35,030 bases of DNA, taken from the NCBI RefSeq assembly GCF_001043955.1, contig NZ_LABZ01000068.1, forward strand, positions 1 through 35,030, read 5' to 3'. Shown piece after piece: positions 1 to 8,802 of the stretch. Source of the stretch: Methylobacterium tarhaniae (GTDB taxonomy: Bacteria; Pseudomonadota; Alphaproteobacteria; Rhizobiales; Beijerinckiaceae). Position 1 is the first letter of the stretch. Each line of letters starts with the position of its first letter. A model generated the notes under the pieces. The model saw nothing but the letters and a program-made list of their open reading frames with translations. It had not been told where the DNA came from and did no database searches. Position numbers and translations under genes: made by a program.

Positions 1-32
1 ATCGCCTGGAGAGGGGATCCCGCGCCGGCGCG

Positions 33-1379
33 TCAGGCCGTCGTGCCGAGCCGCCGGTTGAGCCCGAGCGCGCCGAGCGTGCAGACCGCGCCGGACAGGA
101 GGTAGACGCCGACCCACGGCAGGCCGAGATGGCTCGAGGCGTAGAGCGCGACGAGCGGGGCGAAGCCGGCGCCGACGAGCCAGGCGAGGTCGGAGGTCAG
201 CGCCGAGCCGGTATAGCGGTACTTGGTGCCGAAATTCTCCGCGATGGCGCCCGAGCTCTGGCCGTAGGCGAGGCCGAGCAGCGCGAAGCCGACCACCACG
301 AAGATCGTCTGGCCGGGCATGCTGTCGCCGAAGAGCAGCGGCGCGACGATGCTGCCGAGGGCGAACAGGCCGATCAGCGCGGCGGCGAGCGCGATGGTGG
401 AGCGCCGCCCGATCTGGTCGGCGATCAGCCCCGACATGATGATCGTCATCGTGCAGATGACGGCGCCGGCGAACTGCACCATCAGGAACTCGCCGACCGA
501 GCGGCCGGTGAACAGGTTGATCCAGCTGACCGGGAACACGGTCACGAGGTGGAACAGGGCGTAGCAGGCCAGCGGCACGAAGGCGCCGACCAGGATGCTG
601 CGGCCGCTCGCCCGCACCGTCTCGATGACCGGCTCGGGCTCCAGCTCGTCGGCTTCGAGCAGGCGGCGGAACTCCTCGGTCGCCACGAGGCGCAGGCGCG
701 CGAACAGGGCCACGACGTTGATCGTGAAGGCGACGAAGAACGGGTAGCGCCAGCCGAAGCCCATGAAGTCGGCGTCGGAGAGCTGGAGCTGGAAGAACGC
801 GAACAGCCCGCTCGCCAGCATGAAGCCCACGGGGGCGCCGAGCTGCGGCAGCATCGCGTACCAGCCGCGGCGGTTCTCGGGGGCATTGAGGGCGAGCAGC
901 GAGGCGAGCCCGTCCCAGGCGCCGCCGAGCGCCAGGCCCTGGCCGATCCGGCACATCGCCAGCAGCACCGCCGACCAGTGCCCGATCGTCTCGTAGCCCG
1001 GCAGGAAGGCGATCAGGCAGGTCGAGAGGCCGAGCAGGAACAGCGCGATGGTGAGCTTGGTGGCCCGGCCGTAGCGCCGGTCGATCGCCATGAACAGCAC
1101 CGAGCCGATGGGACGGGCCACGAAGGCGAGGGCGAACAGCCCGAAGGAATACAGCGTGCCGGTCACCGGCTCGGCCCACGGGAAGACCAGGCGCGGGAAG
1201 ACCAGCACGCAGGCGAGGCCGAACACGAAGAAGTCGAAGAACTCGGAGGTACGGCCGATGATGACCCCGAGGGCGATCTCGCCGGGCGCGACGTGGCCCG
1301 GCTCCGACGACGCCAGGCGGGCATCCCGTTCCGGCTTGGAGGAGGAGGCGGCGGCGGGATCCGCCGTGATCGTGGCCAT
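33..1379 (-). CDS. MFS transporter, metabolite:H+ symporter (MHS) type
   Basis: Predicted inner-membrane secondary transporter of the major facilitator superfamily, 448 residues, with about twelve hydrophobic segments. The loop between helices 2 and 3 carries the MFS signature as 'AIDRRYGR', and a second copy, 'GLIADQIGRR', lies between helices 8 and 9. The N-terminal half ('RTSEFFDFFVFG', 'ARPIGSVLF') resembles the MHS/ShiA/ProP branch, which imports organic acids, osmolytes or shikimate with protons. The substrate cannot be read from sequence. I chose the ATG at 1379 because AGGA lies 7 nt upstream. A GTG at 1400 would add seven residues but has a poorly spaced ribosome site. It is divergent from cyoA and has no clear functional link to it. 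Confidence 0.85.
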   Translation of the reverse strand: MATITADPAAASSSKPERDARLASSEPGHVAPGEIALGVIIGRTSEFFDFFVFGLACVLVFPRLVFPWAEPVTGTLYSFGLFALAFVARPIGSVLFMAIDRRYGRATKLTIALFLLGLSTCLIAFLPGYETIGHWSAVLLAMCRIGQGLALGGAWDGLASLLALNAPENRRGWYAMLPQLGAPVGFMLASGLFAFFQLQLSDADFMGFGWRYPFFVAFTINVVALFARLRLVATEEFRRLLEADELEPEPVIETVRASGRSILVGAFVPLACYALFHLVTVFPVSWINLFTGRSVGEFLMVQFAGAVICTMTIIMSGLIADQIGRRSTIALAAALIGLFALGSIVAPLLFGDSMPGQTIFVVVGFALLGLAYGQSSGAIAENFGTKYRYTGSALTSDLAWLVGAGFAPLVALYASSHLGLPWVGVYLLSGAVCTLGALGLNRRLGTTA

Positions 1380-1446
1380 ATCGGAATCCTGCTTCGTCAC
1401 TCTACGAAGGCCCCTTCCTTAGAGGAGAACCGGCCCATCGGGGGCC

Positions 1447-1461
1447 TGGACAAAACGTCCA
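1447..1461. promoter_or_regulatory. Small dyad between the MFS gene and cyoA
   Basis: TGGAC-AAAAC-GTCCA, a perfect 5-bp inverted repeat with a 5-nt centre, lies in the 145-bp divergent spacer, 64 nt before the cyoA start. It could be an operator for either gene or chance. I could not pick a convincing -35/-10 pair or an FNR-type site in this spacer. Confidence 0.2.
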
Positions 1462-1524
1462 ATCCCGCGGGGCCCCCGGCGGGCGTACAGGACGGAGGCC
1501 GAAAGCTGACCGTCCGGGCTGCCC

Positions 1525-2622
1525 GTGAGACATTTGCGCCTCCTCCTCGTCCTCCCGCTCGTCCTCCTGACCGGAGGATGCAATCTCGTGCTCATGTCGC
1601 CCGCGGGCGACGTGGCGCTGCAACAGCGTAACCTGCTGATCGCCTCCACGGTGCTGATGCTCCTCATCATCGTGCCGGTGATGGCGCTGACCGTCGCCTT
1701 CGCCTGGCACTATCGCGAGGGCAACAAGAAGGCGGTCTACGACCCCGATTTCCATCACTCGACTGGGCTCGAGGTGGTGATCTGGTCGGCGCCTCTGCTG
1801 ATCATCGTGGCGCTCGGCGCGCTCACCTGGCTCGGCACCCACCTGCTCGATCCCTACCGTCCGGTCACCCGCATCAGCGCCTCGAAGCCGATCGTGTCGA
1901 GTGTCGGCGACCCGATGGTCTCGGGCAAGCCCCTGGTGGTGCAGGTCGTCGCCCTCGACTGGAAGTGGCTGTTCCTCTACCCGGAGCAGGGCATCGCCTC
2001 GCTCAACGAGGTCGCCGCCCCCGTCGACCGGCCGATCGAGTTCCGCATCACCTCCTCCTCGGTGATGAACTCGTTCTTCATCCCGGCGCTGGCCGGCCAG
2101 ATCTACGCCATGCCGGGCATGCAGACGCGGCTCAACGCCGTGATCAACAAGGCCGGCGACTATGACGGCTTCTCCGCCAACTACAGCGGCGCCGGGTTCT
2201 CGCACATGCGCTTCACCTTCAAGGGCGTCGACGAGGGCGGGTTCAACGCCTGGGTCGACAAGGTCAGGAAGGATGGCGGCGGCCTGACCCGGGCCGACTA
2301 CCTGAAGCTCGAGCGCCCGAGCGAGCGGGAGCCGGTGCGCTACTACAAGGCCGTCGACGCCGACCTCTACGACGCGATCCTCAACATGTGCGTCGACCGC
2401 GCCAAGATGTGCATGCACGACATGGCCTCCATCGACAAGCGCGGCGGCGGCGGCCGCGAGGGCCTGCACAGCGTCATGAGCCTCACCTACGACAAGGCCG
2501 TCCGCCGCGGCACCGGCGCGACCCAGCAGGCGACCTTCGTCACCGCCCTCTGCACCCCCGCCGACGCCTTCGGCCTCGGCAATGCCTCGGCGGCGTCCGC
2601 CGCGACGCCGCGCCTCAACTGA
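1525..2622 (+). CDS. cyoA: Cytochrome bo3 ubiquinol oxidase subunit II
   Basis: Subunit II of the proton-pumping quinol oxidase, 365 residues. A lipoprotein signal peptide ends at 'LLTGGC', making Cys19 the probable lipidated residue. Two membrane helices follow at about 36-61 and 82-108, then a periplasmic cupredoxin domain ('DWKWLFLYPEQGIAS', 'MNSFFIPALAGQIYAMPGM'). Where cytochrome c oxidases carry the CuA cysteines, this protein reads 'NYSGAGFSHM', without the Cys pair, as expected for a quinol oxidase. The start is a GTG whose Shine-Dalgarno is weak. An in-frame TTG at 1534 is possible but would shorten the signal peptide. First gene of cyoABCD. The C-terminus ends in a low-complexity Ala/Ser/Thr stretch. 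Confidence 0.95.
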   Translation: MRHLRLLLVLPLVLLTGGCNLVLMSPAGDVALQQRNLLIASTVLMLLIIVPVMALTVAFAWHYREGNKKAVYDPDFHHSTGLEVVIWSAPLLIIVALGALTWLGTHLLDPYRPVTRISASKPIVSSVGDPMVSGKPLVVQVVALDWKWLFLYPEQGIASLNEVAAPVDRPIEFRITSSSVMNSFFIPALAGQIYAMPGMQTRLNAVINKAGDYDGFSANYSGAGFSHMRFTFKGVDEGGFNAWVDKVRKDGGGLTRADYLKLERPSEREPVRYYKAVDADLYDAILNMCVDRAKMCMHDMASIDKRGGGGREGLHSVMSLTYDKAVRRGTGATQQATFVTALCTPADAFGLGNASAASAATPRLN

Positions 2623-2668
2623 GCATCCTCCGCCGGGGCGGTGACCGCCACGGCGAGGGATGCGGGAC

Positions 2669-2713
2669 CGGGGAGCCGGGCAGGATGGCCCCGCGCCGTC
2701 CTGCCCGGCCCCG
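2669..2713 (+). other. Strong intercistronic hairpin between cyoA and cyoB
   Basis: CGGGG (2669-2673), a 2-nt AG bulge, then a 13-nt arm (2676-2688) pairs with 2696-2708 and CCCCG (2709-2713) around the loop CCCCGCG. Pairing is complete apart from one U-G wobble. There is no T-tract after it, so it is not a standard terminator. It may protect the upstream mRNA, partly terminate, or set the cyoA:cyoB ratio. It fills much of the 126-nt gap, which is the only long gap in the operon. Confidence 0.55.
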
Positions 2714-2748
2714 ACCCTGACGAGACTCCCTGCATTCCAGGCTGAGCC

Positions 2749-4788
2749 ATGAACTCCGAACCCAATCCGATCGACACCTACCCGCATTGGTGGCGGCTGC
2801 TGTTCGGCCGCTTCACCCTCGAATCCCTGCCGCTCCACGAGCCGATCGTGGTGGTGACCTTCGTCGCGGTCGCCATCGGCGGCCTCGCCGTCCTCGGCCT
2901 CATCACCCGCTACAAGCTGTGGGGCGTGCTCTGGCGCGACTGGTTCACCAGCGTCGACCACAAGAAGATCGGGATCATGTACATGGTCCTGGGTCTCGTC
3001 ATGCTGCTGCGCGGCTTCGCCGACGCGGTGCTGATGCGCTCGCAGCAGGCCATCGCCCATGGCGGCTCCGACGGCTTCCTGCCGCCGCATCACTACGACC
3101 AGATCTTCACCGCCCACGGCGTGATCATGATCTTCTTCGTGGCGATGCCGCTGGTCACCGGGCTGATGAACTACGTGGTGCCGCTGCAGATCGGCGCCCG
3201 TGACGTCGCCTTCCCGTTCCTGAACAACTTCAGCTTCTGGATGACCACCGGCGGCGTCGTGCTGACGATGATGTCGCTGTTCATCGGCGAGTTCGCGGCG
3301 ACCGGCTGGCTCGCCTATCCGCCGCTGTCGAACATCGCCTACTCGCCGAGCGTGGGCGTCGACTACTACATCTGGGCACTCCAGATCGCCGGCGTCGGAA
3401 CGACGTTGTCGGGCGTCAACCTGATCGCCACCATCGTCAAGATGCGGGCGCCGGGCATGTCGATGATGAAGATGCCCGTCTTCGCCTGGACCTCGCTCTG
3501 CACCAACGTCCTGATCGTCGCCTCCTTCCCGGTGCTCGGCGCCGTCCTGGCGCTGCTCACCCTCGATCGCTACGTCGGCACCAACTTCTTCACGAACGAT
3601 CTCGGCGGCAACCCGATGATGTACGTGAACCTGATCTGGATCTGGGGTCACCCCGAGGTCTACATCCTGGTGCTGCCGGCCTTCGGCATCTTCTCCGAGG
3701 TGACCTCGACCTTCTCCGGCAAGCGCCTGTTCGGCTACGCCTCGATGGTCTACGCCACGGTCGTCATCACCATCCTGTCCTACCTGGTCTGGCTGCACCA
3801 CTTCTTCACCATGGGGTCGGGCGCGAGCGTCAACTCGTTCTTCGGCATCACCACGATGATCATCTCGATCCCGACCGGTGCGAAGATCTTCAACTGGCTG
3901 TTCACCATGTATCGCGGCCGGATCCGCTTCGATCTGCCGATGATGTGGACCGTCGCCTTCATGCTGACCTTCGTCATCGGCGGCATGACCGGCGTGCTGC
4001 TCGCGGTGCCCCCGGCCGACTTCGTGCTGCACAACTCGCTGTTCCTGATCGCGCACTTCCACAACGTGATCATCGGCGGCGTGCTGTTCGGCCTGTTCGC
4101 CGGCATCTACTACTGGTGGCCGAAGGCCTTCGGCTTCCGCCTCGACCCGTTCTGGGGCAAGGTCTCGTTCTGGTGCTGGGTGGTCGGCTTCTGGGTCGCC
4201 TTCATGCCGCTCTACATCCTCGGCCTGATGGGCGTGACCCGGCGGATGAACGCCTTCCCGGGCACCGAGTACCAGCCGCTCTTCGTCATCGCGGCCTTCG
4301 GCGCCGCGCTCATCGCCTGCGGCATCGCCGCGATGATCATCCAGATCGCCGTCAGCATCCTGCGGCGCGAGCAGCTCGCCGACCTCACCGGCGATCCCTG
4401 GGGCGGGCGCACCCTCGAATGGGCGACCTCGTCGCCGCCGCCGGCCTACAACTTCGCCTTCACGCCGATGGTGCATGACGGCGACGCCTGGTGGGACATG
4501 AAGAACCGCGGCTACAAGCGTCCGCTGGAAGGCTACAAGTCGATCCACATGCCCAAGAACACCGGCGCGGGCGTGATCATCTCCGCCATCGCCACCGCCT
4601 TCGGCATCGCCATGGTGTGGCATGTCTGGTGGCTCGCGGTGATCTCCTTCGTCGGCGTGATCGCGGCGACCATCATCCACACCTTCAACTACGACCGCGA
4701 CTACTACATCCCGGCCGACGAGGTGACGCGGACCGAGGACGAGCGCACCCGCGCCCTCGCCCGGACGACCTCTCCCGCGGTCGCCTGA
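2749..4788 (+). CDS. cyoB: Cytochrome bo3 ubiquinol oxidase subunit I
   Basis: Catalytic subunit (heme-copper oxidase, type A), 679 residues. It oxidises ubiquinol, reduces O2 to water and pumps protons. Residues known from E. coli CyoB are present at +17 numbering: quinol-site Arg88, Asp92, His115 and Gln118, heme ligand His123, and the 'GHPEVY' motif giving CuB ligand His301, Glu303 and the cross-linked Tyr305. The paired CuB histidines ('HHFFTMG') and the heme-ligand region ('HFHNVIIGG') are also present. These quinol-site residues separate it from cytochrome c oxidase subunit I. It starts at ATG 2749 with only a weak ribosome site after the intercistronic hairpin. It is followed 10 nt later by cyoC. 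Confidence 0.97.
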   Translation: MNSEPNPIDTYPHWWRLLFGRFTLESLPLHEPIVVVTFVAVAIGGLAVLGLITRYKLWGVLWRDWFTSVDHKKIGIMYMVLGLVMLLRGFADAVLMRSQQAIAHGGSDGFLPPHHYDQIFTAHGVIMIFFVAMPLVTGLMNYVVPLQIGARDVAFPFLNNFSFWMTTGGVVLTMMSLFIGEFAATGWLAYPPLSNIAYSPSVGVDYYIWALQIAGVGTTLSGVNLIATIVKMRAPGMSMMKMPVFAWTSLCTNVLIVASFPVLGAVLALLTLDRYVGTNFFTNDLGGNPMMYVNLIWIWGHPEVYILVLPAFGIFSEVTSTFSGKRLFGYASMVYATVVITILSYLVWLHHFFTMGSGASVNSFFGITTMIISIPTGAKIFNWLFTMYRGRIRFDLPMMWTVAFMLTFVIGGMTGVLLAVPPADFVLHNSLFLIAHFHNVIIGGVLFGLFAGIYYWWPKAFGFRLDPFWGKVSFWCWVVGFWVAFMPLYILGLMGVTRRMNAFPGTEYQPLFVIAAFGAALIACGIAAMIIQIAVSILRREQLADLTGDPWGGRTLEWATSSPPPAYNFAFTPMVHDGDAWWDMKNRGYKRPLEGYKSIHMPKNTGAGVIISAIATAFGIAMVWHVWWLAVISFVGVIAATIIHTFNYDRDYYIPADEVTRTEDERTRALARTTSPAVA

Positions 4789-4798
4789 GGAACCCGCC

Positions 4799-5428
4799 AT
4801 GGCACAGGCACAGACGGTCACGGCGAGCGACGCCGAGCTGCACTTCTACGTCGCCGAGGAGCACGGTCACGCCGAGGGCGGGACCATGCTCGGGTTCTGG
4901 CTCTACCTGATGAGCGACTGCCTGATCTTCGCGATCCTGTTCGCGACGTACGGCGTCCTCGGGCGGAGCTACGCGGCGGGTCCGTCCGGGGCGGACCTGT
5001 TCGACCTCAAGCTCGTGGCGGTGAACACCTCCATGCTGCTGTTCTCCTCCATCACCTACGGCTTCGCCATGCTGGAGATGGAGAAGGGCGACCAGCGCAT
5101 GACCCAGCGCTGGCTGGCGATCACCGGGGCCTTCGGCCTCTGCTTCATCGGCCTCGAACTCTACGAGTTCGCCCACCTGATCCACGAGGGCGCCACGCCC
5201 CAGCGCAGCGCCTTCCTGTCCTCGTTCTTCACCCTGGTGGGGACGCACGGCCTGCACGTCACCTTCGGGTTGATCTGGCTCGTGACCCTGATGGTGCAGG
5301 TGCACCAGCGCGGCCTGATCCCGGCCAACCGCCGCCGGCTGCTATGCCTGAGCATGTTCTGGCACTTCCTCGACGTGATCTGGATCGGCGTCTTCACCTT
5401 CGTCTACCTGATGGGGTCCCTGAAATGA
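4799..5428 (+). CDS. cyoC: Cytochrome bo3 ubiquinol oxidase subunit III
   Basis: Integral-membrane subunit III, 209 residues with five predicted helices, the usual length for CyoC. The family pattern is clear in '[20 protein letters not shown]' near the N-terminus and '[14 protein letters not shown]' in the fourth helix, with an acidic in-membrane 'GLELYEF' segment between them. It is non-catalytic and thought to stabilise subunit I. It starts at ATG 4799, 10 nt after cyoB, with GAGGA upstream. Its TGA overlaps the ATG of cyoD (ATGA), a typical sign of translational coupling. Confidence 0.95.
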   Translation: MAQAQTVTASDAELHFYVAEEHGHAEGGTMLGFWLYLMSDCLIFAILFATYGVLGRSYAAGPSGADLFDLKLVAVNTSMLLFSSITYGFAMLEMEKGDQRMTQRWLAITGAFGLCFIGLELYEFAHLIHEGATPQRSAFLSSFFTLVGTHGLHVTFGLIWLVTLMVQVHQRGLIPANRRRLLCLSMFWHFLDVIWIGVFTFVYLMGSLK

Positions 5429-5835
5429 GCGCCCGCGCTCCCGCCTCCGACGGCGCCCATTCCGGCTCCGTGCACGTCGAGGTCACCCACGATCACCACG
5501 AGGCCGGCCACGGCTCCCGGAAGGACTACGTCACCGGCTTCGTCCTGTCGGTGATCCTGACGGCGATCCCGTTCTGGCTGGTGATGGCCGAGGTCTTCAC
5601 CGATCCCCGGGTGACCTCCTTCGTCATCATGGCCTTCGCGGTGGTGCAGATCGTGGTCCACATGGTCTACTTCCTGCACATGAACGCCCGCTCGGAAGGC
5701 GGCTGGACCATGATGGCGCTGATCTTCACCCTCGTGGTGGTGATCATCGCGCTCTCGGGCTCGCTCTGGGTGATGTACCACCTCAACACCAACATGATGC
5801 CGATGTCGCCGGGCGACATGCGCAACATGCCGTGA
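5425..5835 (+). CDS. cyoD: Cytochrome bo3 ubiquinol oxidase subunit IV
   Basis: Small subunit IV, 136 residues with three membrane helices after a His-rich soluble N-terminus ('HDHHEAGHG'). The '[15 protein letters not shown]' segment in helix 2 is typical of the CyoD/CtaF family. The correct start is the ATG at 5425, which overlaps the cyoC stop. A longer in-frame extension exists upstream but lies wholly inside cyoC. Its own TGA overlaps a GTG start for the SURF1 gene. The C-terminus is Met-rich (four Met in the last 15 residues or so), which is slightly unusual. There is no cyoE (heme O synthase) in the cluster, so heme O must be supplied by a gene elsewhere. Confidence 0.93.
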   Translation: MSARAPASDGAHSGSVHVEVTHDHHEAGHGSRKDYVTGFVLSVILTAIPFWLVMAEVFTDPRVTSFVIMAFAVVQIVVHMVYFLHMNARSEGGWTMMALIFTLVVVIIALSGSLWVMYHLNTNMMPMSPGDMRNMP

Positions 5836-6569
5836 CGACGATCCACGACGATCTCCCATCATCGGCCGGGGCGGCGTCGCCCCGGTCCACGAAGCGCCTC
5901 GCCCTGGTGGCGTTCTCGCTGCTGGCGACGGCCTTGTTCCTCGCCCTCGGGATCTGGCAGGTCGAGCGCCGGGCCTGGAAGCTCGACCTCATCGCCCGCG
6001 TCGAGGCGCGCCTCGACGCCGCCCCGGCCCCGGCGCCCGGTCGGGCCGCGTGGCCGGGCATCTCCCGCGACGCCGACGAGTACCGCCGCGTCACGGCATC
6101 CGGCCGCTTCCGTCCCGACCGGGCCGTCCGCACGATGGCGGTGACCGAGAAGGGGGCCGGCTCATGGCTCCTCGTGCCCCTCGTCACCGAATCCGGCGAC
6201 ACGATCCTGGTCAATCGCGGCTTCGTGCCCTCCGACTGGCAAGGGCCGGCCGGGAACGGGGAGGGGACCGTGACGGTGACCGGCCTCCTGCGCCTGCCCG
6301 AGCCCGGCGGCGGCTTCCTGCGCAGCAACGATCCCGCCCATGACCGCTGGTATTCCCGCGACGTCGCGGGAATCGCGGCGGCCAAGGGCCTCGGCCCGGT
6401 GGCGCCCTACTTCATCGACGCGGATGCCTCCGGCAACCGACCGGGCGAGCCGGTCGGCGGGCTGACCGTGGTGGCGTTCCGCAACCATCACCTGATCTAT
6501 GCGCTGACCTGGTTCGGGCTGGCGGCGATGGCCGGCTATGCCGCCTATCGGGCGTCGCGGGAGCGGTGA
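5832..6569 (+). CDS. SURF1 family oxidase assembly protein
   Basis: 245 residues. It has an N-terminal membrane helix at about 23-42 followed by the SURF1 motif 'LGIWQVERRAWK', a periplasmic middle domain with 'NRGFVP' and 'PYFID', and a C-terminal helix after 'FRNHHLIYALTWFGLA'. SURF1/Shy1 proteins help insert heme into subunit I of heme-copper oxidases. Placed after cyoD, this copy is probably dedicated to the bo3 oxidase rather than to the aa3 enzyme. It starts at a GTG overlapping the cyoD TGA (GTGA), so translation is probably coupled. The remaining operon spacing is interrupted downstream by a repeat. Confidence 0.9.
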   Translation: MTTIHDDLPSSAGAASPRSTKRLALVAFSLLATALFLALGIWQVERRAWKLDLIARVEARLDAAPAPAPGRAAWPGISRDADEYRRVTASGRFRPDRAVRTMAVTEKGAGSWLLVPLVTESGDTILVNRGFVPSDWQGPAGNGEGTVTVTGLLRLPEPGGGFLRSNDPAHDRWYSRDVAGIAAAKGLGPVAPYFIDADASGNRPGEPVGGLTVVAFRNHHLIYALTWFGLAAMAGYAAYRASRER

Positions 6570-6603
6570 GCAGGTCGATGGGCTCCGGACAAGGCGCGCG
6601 AAA

Positions 6604-6783
6604 AGCCCTCCCCCCTCTGCGGGGGAGGGTGCCCCGCGGAGCGGGGCGGGAGAGGGGCAGCGCGACGCTGATCCAGAGGGAGACCGTCACCCCTCTCGCG
6701 ACCCCTCCGGAAGCGTGGTTCCCCTCTCCCGGCGCGCTTCGCTCGCCATCCTCCCCCGCGGAGGGGGAGGGGTCCGCCGCGCG
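6604..6783. repeat. Dispersed paired-hairpin repeat, copy 1
   Basis: Fills the 228-nt gap between SURF1 and regB. The left end is hairpin CCCTCCCCC/GGGGGAGGG (6606-6629) followed by GCCCCGC/GCGGGGC (6631-6647). The right end is CCTCCCCC/GGGGGAGG (6760-6780). Inner arms GGGAGAGGGG and CCCCTCTCCC also face each other. It shares blocks with 32213-32399: GCGCGACGCTGA, and a stretch around 6707-6731 reading TCCGGAA-CGTGGTTCCCCTCTCCCGG with one variable base. This is a non-coding, MITE/BIME-like element with no transposase. A regB promoter must lie in it, or regBA is read from the cyo transcript. Confidence 0.75.
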
Positions 6784-6797
6784 CGAGCGGTGACGGT

Positions 6798-8162
6798 ATG
6801 ACCGACTGGCCCGACCTGCGCCGCATCGCCCGCACCACCCTCGTCACGGCCGCGCGGCACCTCGGCATCGGCACCCTGGCGGGCCTGGGAGAACCAGGTT
6901 CGCCCGAGGACGATGACGGCGGGCGCCAGAACCTCCTGCTGCTCGTGCAGCTGCGCTGGATCGCGGTGGCGGGCCAGGTCGTCACCATCGCGGTGGCGCA
7001 AGTGGGCCTCGGCATCGCGCTGCCGCTCGGGCCCATGGCGGTCGTGCTGGCCGGGCTCGTGATCCTCAACCTCGTCAGCCTCGCCTGGATCGCCCGCGGG
7101 GGCGGCGTGACCGAGGGCACCCTCTTCGTCGCCCTCCTCCTCGACGTCGTGGCGCTCACGGTGCAGCTCTCCCTGAGCGGCGGCGCCACCAACCCGTTCA
7201 CCTCGCTGTTCCTGCTCCAGCTCACCCTCGCGGCGGTGCTGCTGAGCAGCCAGGCGACGATCGGCCTCGTCGCGCTCACCACCGCGGCGCTCGGCGTGCT
7301 GATGCTGGTCTATCGGCCGCTGGTGCTGCCGCCGGGCGACAGCGGCGAGTTGTTGCGGCTCTACCTCGTCGGCATGCTGGTGGCCTTCGTGATCGACGCG
7401 GCCCTGATCGCGGTGTTCGTCACCCGGATCTCGCGCAACCTGCGCCGGCAGGATGCCCGGCTCGCCTCCTTACGCCAGCGCGCGGCCGAGGAGGACCACA
7501 TCGTCCGGATGGGGCTCCTCGCCTCGGGCGCGGCGCACGAGCTCGGCACCCCGCTCTCCTCGCTCTCGGTGATCCTCGGCGACTGGCGCCGGATGCCGGA
7601 ACTCACCGCCTCGCCCGACATCGCCCGCGAGATCGAGGAGATGCAGGAGGCGGTCGGGCGCTGCAAGGCGATCGTGACCGGGATCCTGCTCGCGGCCGGA
7701 GCCGCCCGCGGGGAGGCGCCGCACCTCACCACCGTGCGCGGCTTCGTGACCGAGCTCGTCGGCGACTGGCGGCGGATGCATTCCTGCTTCTGCCTGGAGG
7801 TTCGCGACGAGTTCGGCGAGGATCAGGAGATCGTCTCCGACACCGCCCTGAAGCAGGTGGTGTTCAACGTCCTCGACAACGCCTTCGACCTGTCGCCCAA
7901 CTTCGTCGAGCTGGCGATCCTGCGGGAGGGCGACACCCTGCGGCTCTCCGTCACCGATCGCGGGCCGGGTTTCGCGCCCGAGATGCTGGCGCGGCTCGGC
8001 CAGCCCTATACATCGAGCAAGGGCCGACTCGGCGGCGGGCTCGGGCTCTTTCTCGTCGTCAACGTCGTGCGCAAGCTCGGCGGCACGGTGGAGGCCCGCA
8101 ACCGCAGCTATGGAGGCGCCGTCGTGACCATCTCCCTGCCGCTCTCCAGCCTGACGGTCTGA
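6798..8162 (+). CDS. regB: Redox-sensing histidine kinase RegB/PrrB/ActS
   Basis: 454-residue membrane sensor kinase. Six hydrophobic segments span about residues 48-210, with the quinone-binding heptapeptide typical of RegB, 'GGATNPF', at 128-134. The phospho-acceptor is His247 in 'HELGTPLSS', the RegB-specific H-box. The ATP domain has an N-box ('NVLDNAFD', 357-364), G1 ('DRGPGF') and G2 ('GGGLGLF'). Cys289 lies on the dimerisation helices, about where the redox-active Cys265 of R. capsulatus RegB sits; this alignment is my inference. It is expected to control respiration, and possibly carbon fixation, through RegA. It starts at ATG 6798 just after a repeat. regA follows after 1 nt. Confidence 0.9.
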   Translation: MTDWPDLRRIARTTLVTAARHLGIGTLAGLGEPGSPEDDDGGRQNLLLLVQLRWIAVAGQVVTIAVAQVGLGIALPLGPMAVVLAGLVILNLVSLAWIARGGGVTEGTLFVALLLDVVALTVQLSLSGGATNPFTSLFLLQLTLAAVLLSSQATIGLVALTTAALGVLMLVYRPLVLPPGDSGELLRLYLVGMLVAFVIDAALIAVFVTRISRNLRRQDARLASLRQRAAEEDHIVRMGLLASGAAHELGTPLSSLSVILGDWRRMPELTASPDIAREIEEMQEAVGRCKAIVTGILLAAGAARGEAPHLTTVRGFVTELVGDWRRMHSCFCLEVRDEFGEDQEIVSDTALKQVVFNVLDNAFDLSPNFVELAILREGDTLRLSVTDRGPGFAPEMLARLGQPYTSSKGRLGGGLGLFLVVNVVRKLGGTVEARNRSYGGAVVTISLPLSSLTV

Positions 8163-8163
8163 G

Positions 8164-8700
8164 ATGGCCGAGGACGACCGCCTGCTCGTCATCGTCGAGG
8201 ACGACGACCGCTTCGCCGCCACCCTGACCCGCTCCTTCGAGCGGCGCGGCTACACGGTGGTGAGCCTGACCGGCCTCGGGCCGCTGGAGGCGCTCCTCGC
8301 CGAGCGCACGCCGACCTACGCCGTCGTCGACCTGAAGCTCAACGGCGAATCGGGCCTGGCCTGCGTCAAGGCCCTGCACGACCACGATGCCGGCATCCTC
8401 ACGGTCGTGCTCACCGGCTATGCCAGCATCGCGACGGCCGTCGAGGCGATCAAGCTCGGCGCCTGCCACTACCTGGCGAAGCCCGCCAATACCGACGACA
8501 TCGAGGCGGCCTTCTCCAAGGCGGAGGGCGACGTCGACGTCTCCCTCGACGGCCGGCCGACCTCGATCAAGACGCTCGAATGGGAGCGCATCCACCAGAC
8601 CCTGGCCGAGACCGACTTCAACATCTCGGAGACCGCGCGCCGGCTCGGGATGCACCGTCGCACGCTCGCCCGCAAGCTCGACAAGCAGCAGGTGAAGTAG
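8164..8700 (+). CDS. regA: Redox response regulator RegA/PrrA/ActR
   Basis: 178 residues. The receiver domain has the acidic cluster 'VEDDD' (11-15), phospho-acceptor Asp56, Thr84 and Lys106. A short proline-containing linker leads to a Fis-type helix-turn-helix, 'ISETARRLGMHRRTLARKL' (154-172), nearly invariant in RegA/PrrA/ActR. The start ATG is 1 nt after the regB stop, so the two are co-translated. In related bacteria this regulator activates genes for high-affinity or alternative oxidases, including cyo in rhizobia. Its place next to cyo suggests the same here. No senC/prrC gene lies between regB and regA; the SURF1 gene precedes the pair instead. Confidence 0.93.
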   Translation: MAEDDRLLVIVEDDDRFAATLTRSFERRGYTVVSLTGLGPLEALLAERTPTYAVVDLKLNGESGLACVKALHDHDAGILTVVLTGYASIATAVEAIKLGACHYLAKPANTDDIEAAFSKAEGDVDVSLDGRPTSIKTLEWERIHQTLAETDFNISETARRLGMHRRTLARKLDKQQVK

Positions 8701-8802
8701 GTCGTCCGCCGCATGGCTGGCGCGTGCGGAATGCGGTTTCGCGTCCTGGCGGAGCCGGCGGACCCGGGGTAACGTCCCGGCCGAAATGCCAGGAGGAAAC
8801 GC

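Noticed and set aside
1402..4821. Open frame of 1139 codons on the minus strand antisense to cyoA/cyoB
   Set aside because: Composition is His/Asp/Gly/Arg-rich nonsense typical of reading a high-GC gene in the wrong frame. The plus strand holds unmistakable cyoA and cyoB.
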